This document shows, in pieces, positions 53,114 to 62,000 of a stretch of 64,000 bases of DNA (its first letter is position 1; every line of letters starts with the position of its first letter). A program made the position numbers and the translations under genes. The DNA lies in NCBI RefSeq assembly GCF_022014595.1, contig NZ_CP091740.1:4266200-4330199 (forward strand), given 5' to 3'. Below the pieces are notes generated by a model that saw only the letters and a program-made list of their open reading frames with translations, made no database searches and was not told where the DNA came from. The DNA comes from Solitalea lacus (lineage in GTDB: Bacteria > Bacteroidota > Bacteroidia > Sphingobacteriales > Sphingobacteriaceae).

Positions 53114-54748
53114 CTAATGGGCCAAAATATTTTTTAGATCCTGAATGGAGTAAAATTCCGGCAGTTGATAACCATTGATGAAAAAAGTTGGAGTGAAAGC
53201 AATTTCCATTTTGTTACTCCATTCATGCATAGCCTGCAATCTTGTTCCTTGTTTTTGCAATTCGCCATTCATGAGGTACTTTTTAGCAAAAGTCTCGTAA
53301 TCCTTTTTGGGGTTATTGTACCAATCATCCATTGCTTGCTGAATTAATTGGGCATCCTGTTTTTCATTTAATGCCAACAGATGTTTTACAGGTTGAGATC
53401 TTCTATCATTTTCATCCTCAGATGCCGTAAATATTATCTGCACTTGAACATCCTCATTTAAATGTATGAGTTCATCTATTATTGGATGTGCACTAGCGCA
53501 GGGCCCACAGTAAGGATTACAAACTTTTATAATTTTCATTTTAGCATTTGGATTGCCTAATACTATCCCTAATCCAGTTGGGTCATGAGTAATGGCTTTT
53601 TGTTTGTGCAACAAAGCTTCAAATAGTTGAGGATTGTACTTTAAACGCTTGAATTCGAGCTGAGTTCGCTTATAGTTTTTTGCCTTTACTATATATGACT
53701 TCAAGGTAAACCATGCGGCTGCAGTACCTAAAAACGAAAAAACAATGGCTGCAACATTGGACCAATTAAGCAATGCCGCTTCGAAAAAAAGAAATCTGCC
53801 ACCTGATGCAATTATAAATTCCAATGCCAGTAAAGCTTGCACTCCAAGGCACAACCTGCACCATTGTTTGGCAATTTTCCCCTGATAATAAAGTGAGTAA
53901 ACTATATAAGGCAGTGCCAATAAATTAAACCATGCTAAAGATGAAAGCATGCTCTTGTTAAGATTGCTTAATGCCAATACAACAACTCCTCCTGTAAAAT
54001 AGATAAATCCGAGATCACTCCAGGTAATCTCGCCCCATGCTTTAGCCGCTTTAGATTGCAGAATTGCATTACAGTTTGTTTTGCTTCCACCTGTACATAT
54101 TTTTTGCAATAAGGGATTGTTTTTATCGAATTCATACCATAGCAAAAGTGAAGTAATTAATACTCCAACAAGTTTTGTGGTGAATAAGAGCGCCGGAAAT
54201 AGGGCATTGGCTCCGGTAGTATAAAAGGAATTAATTACCAAGCCAAAACTGTAAACAGTAAGAAGTATTAAGAGGAGAGCTGGAGCAATGGATTTTACCA
54301 ATTGGCTTTTATAAGCGCTTTTATAATCTTTTTCGCCTGCCTGTTCCAAAGGTTCAGCCAATAATACGATGCCTGTCGATTTTTTATTAAACTCATCAAA
54401 AGGTATGGTTTTCCATTTAGCTGATGCAGGATCTTGCCAAGTTATTTTGCCTTCATCCAGTTTGTTTACTACCGCAAAATAATTATGACGATCTCCTTTT
54501 ACTTGGGTCATAAAAGGAAGCGGGAGTTCCTGCATTTTTTCGGGAGCAACCTTTATCGCCAGCGTTTCAATTTTCCAGCTTGTTAAAGCATCGGTAACGC
54601 TCAATAGACTGGGATAGTTAGGATGTTCCTGTAAGGTTTTTTCTAAAGTTATACCCGTCACCTTTACTTTTAATAATTGCAGCAGACTATCAGTAGCGGT
54701 TACACAATTCTCTCTCGATCCGGTAAAATTTTTAATGACTGAAAGCAT
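53114..54748 (-). CDS. C39-like/VKOR/thioredoxin fusion, cassette B (intact)
   Basis: This 544-residue membrane protein joins three modules. Residues 1-135 form a C39-like domain with Cys in SRENCVTATDSLL, His in KGDRHNYFAVV and Asp in TWQDPAS; the usual upstream Gln is not evident, so peptidase activity is uncertain. Residues ~150-345 are a vitamin-K-epoxide-reductase (VKOR) domain with several helices, the loop cysteines in ICTGGSKTNCNAIL and the CxxC in QWCRLCLGVQ. Residues ~380-544 are a thioredoxin-like domain with KVCNPYCGPCASAHP. VKOR plus thioredoxin oxidises dithiols to disulfides on the periplasmic side, which fits six-cysteine peptides. Confidence 0.88.
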   Translation of the reverse strand: MLSVIKNFTGSRENCVTATDSLLQLLKVKVTGITLEKTLQEHPNYPSLLSVTDALTSWKIETLAIKVAPEKMQELPLPFMTQVKGDRHNYFAVVNKLDEGKITWQDPASAKWKTIPFDEFNKKSTGIVLLAEPLEQAGEKDYKSAYKSQLVKSIAPALLLILLTVYSFGLVINSFYTTGANALFPALLFTTKLVGVLITSLLLWYEFDKNNPLLQKICTGGSKTNCNAILQSKAAKAWGEITWSDLGFIYFTGGVVVLALSNLNKSMLSSLAWFNLLALPYIVYSLYYQGKIAKQWCRLCLGVQALLALEFIIASGGRFLFFEAALLNWSNVAAIVFSFLGTAAAWFTLKSYIVKAKNYKRTQLEFKRLKYNPQLFEALLHKQKAITHDPTGLGIVLGNPNAKMKIIKVCNPYCGPCASAHPIIDELIHLNEDVQVQIIFTASEDENDRRSQPVKHLLALNEKQDAQLIQQAMDDWYNNPKKDYETFAKKYLMNGELQKQGTRLQAMHEWSNKMEIAFTPTFFINGYQLPEFYSIQDLKNILAH

Positions 54749-54803
54749 ATATGTTATACTTTGTAATAATGTTCGTTTAATGTGGTTGCGAAGGTAAAAT
54801 CAC

Positions 54804-55124
54804 TCAGTCCAATATTTTCGGACTGAAATCAAAAGTGAAAAAAAAAGTTCCCAGCCCTCCTTTGTAGTGCCTTAACTCTTCTTTTTCAACTTCATTATCA
54901 AACAGGGTATTAACCAGCTTACCATTCCTTGCATAATAATAGCTGTTACGGCTTTTGCAATAGGAAATTGGAAACCCCAGTTCTTTCATCTCCCGTAAGT
55001 ATTCATTAAGCATACTACGGCTCATATTTAGCTTCAGAGCAAATTCTTCCTGATTACCGGTTGCCTTTCTTCTAATTAATGAATCAATTGATTGCAGTTT
55101 TTTAAAATATTTTATGATTGCCAT
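54804..55124 (-). CDS. small helix-turn-helix protein, cassette B
   Basis: This 106-residue protein is identical to the cassette A product at 43591-43911, with the same flanking DNA to its right. It keeps the helix-turn-helix (NQEEFALKLNMSRSMLNEYL) and the Tyr-rich wing. Full identity while the adjacent VKOR-fusion genes differ widely suggests recent gene conversion or strong constraint. A local regulatory role is inferred from the fold and operon position only. Confidence 0.65.
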   Translation of the reverse strand: MAIIKYFKKLQSIDSLIRRKATGNQEEFALKLNMSRSMLNEYLREMKELGFPISYCKSRNSYYYARNGKLVNTLFDNEVEKEELRHYKGGLGTFFFTFDFSPKILD

Positions 55125-55166
55125 TGGGATAGATTACTGTTTTCTTGGTTATCGGTTTCTTATTAT

Positions 55167-56182
55167 TTATTTGGGATTTGTAGGGTTTGTGCCCGGTTTA
55201 TTCAATAATTTGTTAATGGTGAATAGCAATTTATTAATGAGCCTGATTTTCTTAGTAATGATTTCAGCACTACCTGCCATACCGTTTTTAAAGTTTAAGT
55301 CGATGTTATTACCTGTTTTTAAACCAGTAGTTAATTTAACTGTGGCCTGATATAGCCCTTCTTTATTGGGTGTTTTTGAAATGAATGCAATACGACCCTT
55401 TAATTTTCCATATTCTTCATAAGGATAACTGGCCAAACTGATTAATACATCCTGGCCAATTTGAATCTTCCCAAAGTTGTCTTGAGCCAGTTGCAGTTCG
55501 CCATAATACCCGGCATTTTTGGGAGTGATATAAAAAATCTCCTGTCCTGTTTTCACATCCTGGTTTTCATGTAGTACAGTAGGAAATGTTACGCTGCCGG
55601 CTATTGAAGCAATTAATAAGTATTGTTTCTTCCAGGCATCAGTGCTGCTTATCAGGGTGTTAAGGGCTTGAAGGAAGTTGCTTTTTTGATCGGTAAATTG
55701 TTGATCTAGTGCTAGAATTTCTTGCTGCTTGGCTACAATGCTCGTATTATTATTAATCAGGGAAGTTCGCAGATTTTCAAGTGGTAAACGCTTATTTAAA
55801 TATTTACTTTGCTCTTGCTTATATTCAAGCAAGGGTATTACTTTTTCATTAAACAATTGCTCTTTAACTGAAAAGTCCTTTGAAGCGATTTCATAGTCGC
55901 TGTTTAGCACATTTTGTTGTGCTAACAGGCTTTTGCGTAGTTCATGCAGACTATTTAATTCTTTTTGCAATAAAAATTTCTTCTGCACGTAAGTTCCATT
56001 ATGCAAATACGACTTTAATTGGATAAATGCGGCGCTAAATGTTTGGTAGGCAGATTGCAACTCTCCTAACTGCTTATATTGAGCGGGATCATGCTCAATT
56101 AGTTTTTCCCATTTATTAATACGAATCACATTTCTTCACTATATATTTCGTGTAGTTCTTCGCGTTGTAGTGTTTGTGGCAT
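55167..56182 (-). pseudogene. HlyD-family protein, cassette B, N-terminal anchor deleted
   Basis: The original start is still visible at 56180-56182 (MPQTLQREELHEIYSEEM) but runs directly into TGA. Compared with 43954-45279, a 310-bp deletion with its junction at 56127-56129 removes the transmembrane helix and first lipoyl half and shifts the frame. The remaining frame (about 320 codons from a GTG near 56129) keeps the coiled coil and beta-barrel parts, but a product would have no membrane anchor or export signal. Confidence 0.85.
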
Positions 56183-56284
56183 ATTCTAGTTGTCCGTTGT
56201 CCGTTGTCAGTTGTTAGTTTAAAATAGGTGTACATTAAGGGAGGAGCCAGTTATTGGTCTTTGTGCCTTTGTCTTTGTTCTCTG

Positions 56285-58441
56285 TTAATTTCCCAATTCC
56301 AACTGGTTTTTCACCAATTTATAATAATCACCACCTGCAGAAGTAAGTTCTTCATGTGACCCTATTTCGGTAATCATCCCTTTATCGAGCACAATGATTT
56401 GATCGGCATTTTTAACGGTACTTAGCCGGTGGGCAACCACAACAACTGTTCTTCCCTTAAAAAACTCATCCATATTTTCCATAATTGCTTTTTCATTATT
56501 GGCATCCAAAGCATTGGTTGCTTCATCAAAAAAGAGGAATTCAGGATCTTTGTATACAGCGCGGGCAATTAATATCCGTTGTCGTTGCCCTTGACTAATA
56601 CCGTTTCCTTCAGCTCCTATTTTTGTATTGTAACCCAATGGAAGTGCTTCGATAAACTCCTGAATATTGGCAACTTTAACTGCATGCATCAAACGTTTCA
56701 TATTGAGGTGCTCCTCTCCAACCGCAATATTATTGGCTATTGTATCTGAAAAAATATAACCATCCTGCATCACCACACCACAGTTTCTTCGCCAGTGACG
56801 GTGGCTGATATTGCTTAATCGAGCTTCTCCAACTTTTATCTCACCGCTTTCGGGGTTATAAAACTTTAATAAGAGCTTTAACAGGGTGGTTTTACCACTA
56901 CCACTCATACCCACAATAGCCGTTGTTTTCCCTTCTGGTATGTACATGTTAATATCCTTCAGCACATATTCATTATCATATCCCGGATATTTATAGCTAA
57001 GATTTTTTATTACAATGCTTTTGTTTTCAGGCAGTACAGTAAGCAAAGGCTTGTCAACAGGTTCTTCATCCTGCATTTGATGTATTTCGTTTATCCGTTC
57101 CAAACTGATCTTGGCATCTTGCATGGATTGAATAAACTGAATAAACTGTTGCACAGGCGCATTTAATTGCCCAATGATATATTGTACCGCCAACATTCCT
57201 CCAAGGGTCAAATGACCATTTACAACAGCCTGAGCCGATAAAAATGTAATGAGTATATTTTTTGATTGATTAATAAAGAAAGCTCCGCCTTGTTGAAGCT
57301 GATTGATGCTTAATGATCTTACATTCAATTTAAATAGCTTTGCTTGTATCCGCTCCCACTCCCAACGTTTCAAAGTCTCACAATTGTTCATCTTTATTTC
57401 CTGCATGCCCTGTACTAATTGTATAGTCGTACTTTGATTCCTCGCTGAAATTTCAAAGCGTTTGAAATCTAAATTCCTTCGGGCCCGTAGGAAAAGAAAA
57501 CCCCAAGAGAAATAGAAAATACTACCAAGCAAGAAAATCAAGAATATATTCACATCATAGGCAACCATTAAAAAGGTGAAAATGACAAAATTGAATATTG
57601 AAAAAATGATGTTGATGGTGGATCCTGTTAAGAAAGATTCTATCCTGCTATGATCACCCAATCGTTGCATAATATCACCGATCATTTTGGTATCAAAATA
57701 AGAAAGCGGCAATCTCATTAGTTTGATCAAAAAATCCGATAGTAATGCAAGATTTATCCGAGTACTTATATGCAATAATATCCAGCTACGCACAAAATCT
57801 ACTAATGTAGAACCCACAAACATCATTAACTGCCCTGCCAAAATCAGATAGATGAACTGCATGTCTTTGGTGGCAATGCCAACATCTACTACAGCTTGCG
57901 TTAAAAAGGGTAATATCAACTGAAGTATTGTGCCTGCTAACAGGCCCAGCATTAATTGTCCAAACAGTTTTCTGTATTTTAAAAAGTACCCGGATATACT
58001 TTTAAAATTTAAACTTTGCGACAGCTCTTCATGCTCTTCATTAAAACGGTTAGTTGGCTCCATTAATAAGACAATACCTAAATCATCTTTAGAAGTGCCT
58101 TGCCATCCTTGCAAAAACTCCTGCTTGGTGTACTGCATTAACCCTTTAGCCGGATCGCTTACAAATACTTTGTTTCCTTTGATTTTATAAACGACTATGA
58201 AATGGTTTTGCTTCCAATGCACAATGCAGGGCAAGGTTGCTTCACTAAGCAATTGCTTATAGTTGATTTTTACTGCAATGGTTCTAAAACCTATTTGCTC
58301 TGATGCTTCACTGATACCAAGTAAGGAAACTCCTTCGCGGTTAATACAACATTTTTCTCTTAAATACTGCAGGGGATAATTTCGTCCGTAATATTTTGCA
58401 ATGATCCGGATGCAAGTAGGACCACAGTCCATTGCATCCAA
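56285..58441 (-). CDS. C39 peptidase-containing ABC transporter, cassette B, start codon lost
   Basis: From codon 9 onward this is nearly identical to 45382-47562, keeping the C39 Cys (DAMDCGPTCIRI), His and Asp, the membrane domain and a full ATPase (GMSGSGKTTLL, ISQGQRQRI, FFDEATNALD). The 5' end is missing: at 58441 the reading frame meets repeat R3, and 183 bases present in copy A (start codon, oxyanion Gln of the C39 domain, leader) are deleted. Only a TTG at 58439-58441 or the internal ATG could start it. Expression or peptidase function is doubtful, so it may be a pseudogene. Confidence 0.75.
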   Translation of the reverse strand: MDAMDCGPTCIRIIAKYYGRNYPLQYLREKCCINREGVSLLGISEASEQIGFRTIAVKINYKQLLSEATLPCIVHWKQNHFIVVYKIKGNKVFVSDPAKGLMQYTKQEFLQGWQGTSKDDLGIVLLMEPTNRFNEEHEELSQSLNFKSISGYFLKYRKLFGQLMLGLLAGTILQLILPFLTQAVVDVGIATKDMQFIYLILAGQLMMFVGSTLVDFVRSWILLHISTRINLALLSDFLIKLMRLPLSYFDTKMIGDIMQRLGDHSRIESFLTGSTINIIFSIFNFVIFTFLMVAYDVNIFLIFLLGSIFYFSWGFLFLRARRNLDFKRFEISARNQSTTIQLVQGMQEIKMNNCETLKRWEWERIQAKLFKLNVRSLSINQLQQGGAFFINQSKNILITFLSAQAVVNGHLTLGGMLAVQYIIGQLNAPVQQFIQFIQSMQDAKISLERINEIHQMQDEEPVDKPLLTVLPENKSIVIKNLSYKYPGYDNEYVLKDINMYIPEGKTTAIVGMSGSGKTTLLKLLLKFYNPESGEIKVGEARLSNISHRHWRRNCGVVMQDGYIFSDTIANNIAVGEEHLNMKRLMHAVKVANIQEFIEALPLGYNTKIGAEGNGISQGQRQRILIARAVYKDPEFLFFDEATNALDANNEKAIMENMDEFFKGRTVVVVAHRLSTVKNADQIIVLDKGMITEIGSHEELTSAGGDYYKLVKNQLELGN

Positions 58442-58550
58442 AAAAGTTACAAACTAATCAAACGGACTTAACACGCATTTTGACCAAATCAGCTTTATTT
58501 TCAATTGCAACCGGTTGTGTAATTCTCAATTAATTAGATGCAGCAACGGG
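58441..58550. repeat. dispersed intergenic repeat, copy R3, truncated, with operator-like palindrome
   Basis: Starting AAAAAAGTTACAAACTAATC, this matches R2 from its 47721 position onward, including ACACGCATTTTGACCAAATC and the operator-like GCAACCGGTTGT (58507-58518), the most symmetrical copy. The hairpin half of the repeat is lost by the same deletion that removed the transporter start. Confidence 0.7.
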
Positions 58551-58612
58551 AGCTCCCTCATTTTTCTTCCCTACCACAACCGTTTGCCCGAGTAACACAA
58601 CACTTTTACTGC

Positions 58613-58910
58613 TACGAAATCGTCTTTAATTCCCAAGAAAGCTCTCTTTCGGACTACGAAAACCCATTCGACTCCCACGAAAGCCTTTTCGTAGGACGAA
58701 TAGGCCTTTTACCAGTACGAAAAGTGCTTTTACCAATACGAATAGTACTTTTACTAAATACGAAAAGCACTTCGACCAAATATGAAAAGTACTTTTACTA
58801 ATATGAAAAGTACTTTTACTAAATACGAAAAGTACTTTTACCAATACGAATAGTGCTTCGACCAAATACAAAAAGTACTTTTACCAAAACGAATAGAGCT
58901 TCGACCAGCT
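58613..58910. repeat. imperfect 21/22-bp tandem repeat with internal palindrome
   Basis: From 58717 to 58910 about nine units of the form TACGAAAAGTACTTTTACCAA follow one another, alternating 21 and 22 bases; more degenerate units extend left to about 58613. Each unit holds AAAAGTACTTTT or a variant such as AATAGTGCTTCG, with CTTTTAC and CTTCGAC types interspersed. There are no unique spacers and no cas genes. Confidence 0.85.
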
Positions 58911-58918
58911 CATGCTCA

Positions 58919-58951
58919 AAACCTTCCAGGTTTTGGAAACCTGGAAGGTTT
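58919..58951. repeat. perfect 15-bp inverted repeat
   Basis: AAACCTTCCAGGTTT and AAACCTGGAAGGTTT pair perfectly around TGG. Each arm is itself partly palindromic (CCTTCCAGG). It resembles REP-like palindromes common in Bacteroidota intergenic DNA and lies past the 3' end of the GH43-GH35 gene, where it could act as a terminator. Confidence 0.75.
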
Positions 58952-59007
58952 AGTGCAAAAAACTGAATTTCAACCTCATGTGAATCAAATCGCACAACGC
59001 GTTAAGG

Positions 59008-62000
59008 TTAATCTTCTTTTATCTCCATCCCTTTTATCACTGCCCCATTCATGGTTTGGCGTAGCCCCAGCGTTATTACATTCTTTTGGTTGTTCCCATA
59101 ACGCAACCAGCATTCAGGCAAATAAAATTCACGTTGCGGACCAACCTCATAATGCCGGCCAATATTGTGTCCATTCAAATAAATGTAACCATTGCCCGAA
59201 GCATTAATAAGTAGTCGCCAGGTGGTTGCTGGATCTGCATTTTTAGGCAATTCAAACTCGGTTCTATACCATGTAAATAGAGCCTCCTGTTTACCTTTTG
59301 GCTGAATATTATTTCCTTTTCGAGGAATTGTTATCGTAGTATCTAATTCTGTTTCCTTCCATGAACGGTCATTAAAATTAGAGGCGATAAAGCCATGCTC
59401 AATTCCCGACAAGTCAGTTGCTACCTGCCATTGAAGCATTTTTTGAATTACTGAAGAAGTATCAGTCAAACCGGCTTTACGAATGCCGCATAATTCTTCC
59501 ATAGGATAATAACCATGCTCATGCCCAATGTTTTCGTAAACGACTATAATTTCGTTCTCTCCATTTTTTAACAAACCTGCAACATCAAAAACATTATCGT
59601 ATTCTTTGTCTTTAATTTGTGCAAAAGATTTGTCAACATTTCTGTAGGCAGCTGCTGCATAATTATCACTAGGATATAAACGTTTTGCAACCTTGCCGTT
59701 TACCTGTACATTCAAAATATCCCTTGAAAAGGTATTGAACAATAGTTTAACAAAATTTGAAGCTTCCTTTTCTGTTAATAAATCCTTTGAACGATATAAT
59801 GTATACCGGCTATCGTTCACACCTAATTCGGGAAGGGAAACTAAAGGCTTTAGAGGTTCCCAACTAGCCTTAAAATCTTCATTATAAACCCGGGCTTTTG
59901 CTATCCGTATACTATTTTTTGGCTGTTGAACTGCCGCTTTCTTCTTTAAATCCTCTGACAAACTCCACCACACCCCTTCTTTGACTGTAGCTTTAGGAGG
60001 GATGATCAATACTTTCGTCCCCAACGAATCCAATTCATATTGCACTTCGAATGCCGATTCGGAAGCCAATGCGTTTTTCTTTGTTGGATCAATTGATATT
60101 AAAACTTTCTCTTCGTTTTGGTTTACGTTATAGATTGGCTCACCCTGAGTACCGCCCGCAGCCGGATTAACAATGGCTGTGCCCGCAATGCGCTTTTTCG
60201 CAGAACTATTGTGAAGGAATACAAACTTCGTCCCGTCTTCTGCAATACGCATACCTCCTGTTAATTCATTAGGTGATTTTTCAAATACACAAACACCTCC
60301 CTTGGAGTGGATGAGTTGTTGCTGATACTTTTTAATGAAAGCTCCCAGGTTTTTAGCCGCAAAATATTTCTGTGAAAGTGCACCATTTTCTCTGATGGCT
60401 GCATTATAATCATAGCTTGTTGTTTGTCCTCTGGCTCCCCAACCTTCAAAATGAGTACCTCCATAAAACATATAACCATTCAATCCTGTAGCCCCGCCCA
60501 AAATTGACATCATACCGATTGCATAGAAATGACGATAGTCTGACTCGCTATCTTCACTTAATTTTCCTCCAACGGTAGAAAACCAGCCGCCTTGCAATTC
60601 GGTAACAAAGCCCGGAGCATTTGGCTGCTTATGCTTTAAGTCTTCCATTCTCTTAGCACAACCAATAGCGTCATTCAATCCCACATAATAATTATCGCTA
60701 TCAAAAACATCTGATAAGACGCTATCTTTACTTGCCCTACATTCAGCTGTTAAACAAGTAAACATCGGAACATTAACTCCAGCCTTTTTTACAGCTTGAT
60801 ATAAGGATTGCAAAAACGCTACTTTACCATTCGTTTCATGGTGGTTGTATTCGTTTTCAATTTGAACCAGGATAATTCCTTTTTCCCCCTTAGGCTTTTG
60901 AGTAATTTGTTCATCGGCAATAAATTTGCAAACAGCTTTATACCAATGCAAACTCCATTTTACATGTTCAGGATCATTGCTTCTAAGCCAGAAATCTTCC
61001 ACGTTGGGACGAAATTTAGCTAACCATCTTGGATAGCCCCCACCAGCCCATTCAGCACAAATGAACGGCCCGGGGCGGACAATGGTATAAAACCCAAATT
61101 CATCCTGGGCCATACGCAGCCACTCTTTTACATCCGAAAAGTCTAGCTGAGACTCATCATCAATATCCTTCGGCATATTGCGTTCGTGCCAGTTCCATGG
61201 AATATAGGTTTCAACGGTATTAAAGCCGGCTGCCTTTATCTTTTGAAACCTGTCTCGCCATAATTCTTTGGGACAACGAAAATAATGAAATGCAGCACTG
61301 TACACAAAGGTTTCTTTCCCATCTATATTTAAGCAATTGCCATTGTACGACACCTTTTGATTATTAACCAAATGGTTCTCTCCCTTAAAATGAAACCAAT
61401 TGAAATCGGCATTACCCCCAACTCCTTCTTTTTGGGTACTAAAATTAAATAAAGCGAATCGGTTGGCGGTCCAGTCTAAACCTAGTCCCATGGCAAGTTG
61501 ATTTCCGAATGGGATAAACTTTTTCCCATCTATGCTATATGAAAATGTGGCTTTAAAACCAATATGGGTTGCGTTTGCTTTGATCCAGATTTTGCTTGCA
61601 GAAAAATTATTAATGCTATCGATTACCTTACCATTATTAACCATCAGCAGGCAATTACCTTTATCTTCTTTGCGTACAGCGATGTAAGCGTAAGGAGACT
61701 GAAAAATTCCAAAACCGGCGATATTACCTTTTTCCAATCCTTTAACATCCATCTCCACAACCCCTTCAGAAACCGGCCCCTGCACACGTTGTGTAAGCGT
61801 ATTGCGAGCCATGGTTAACTCATTTGCAAAAGAGGCCTGCAAACGCATATGTCCTTTTCGTTCTGTTAATGACCATTTTTTATTATCAGGATTATGATTC
61901 CACTGCCATTGCAAACCAAGCACGGAGGTATTGAACTCATCAGAAGTAGCCGGAACTGTGGCCGGATAGACTTTACCAACATTAGGCTTTTTATGAGTTT

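Larger units (their letters stand above)
54804..58441. repeat. segmental duplication, copy B
   Basis: This partner of 43591-47538 differs by a 310-bp deletion in hlyD and a 183-bp deletion at the transporter start. Single-base differences cluster at about 55690-56070, 57877-57945 and 58200-58350. Between those clusters identity is nearly complete, for example only a handful of changes from 56132 to 57870. Confidence 0.85.

Noticed and set aside
58626-58871. 81-codon minus-strand frame with repeated LFVLVK
   Set aside because: It is only the translation of the 21/22-base tandem repeat; no start context and no protein-like composition outside the repeat.
58613-58910. Possible CRISPR array
   Set aside because: Units are contiguous and imperfect with no unique spacers, and no cas gene is in the window.
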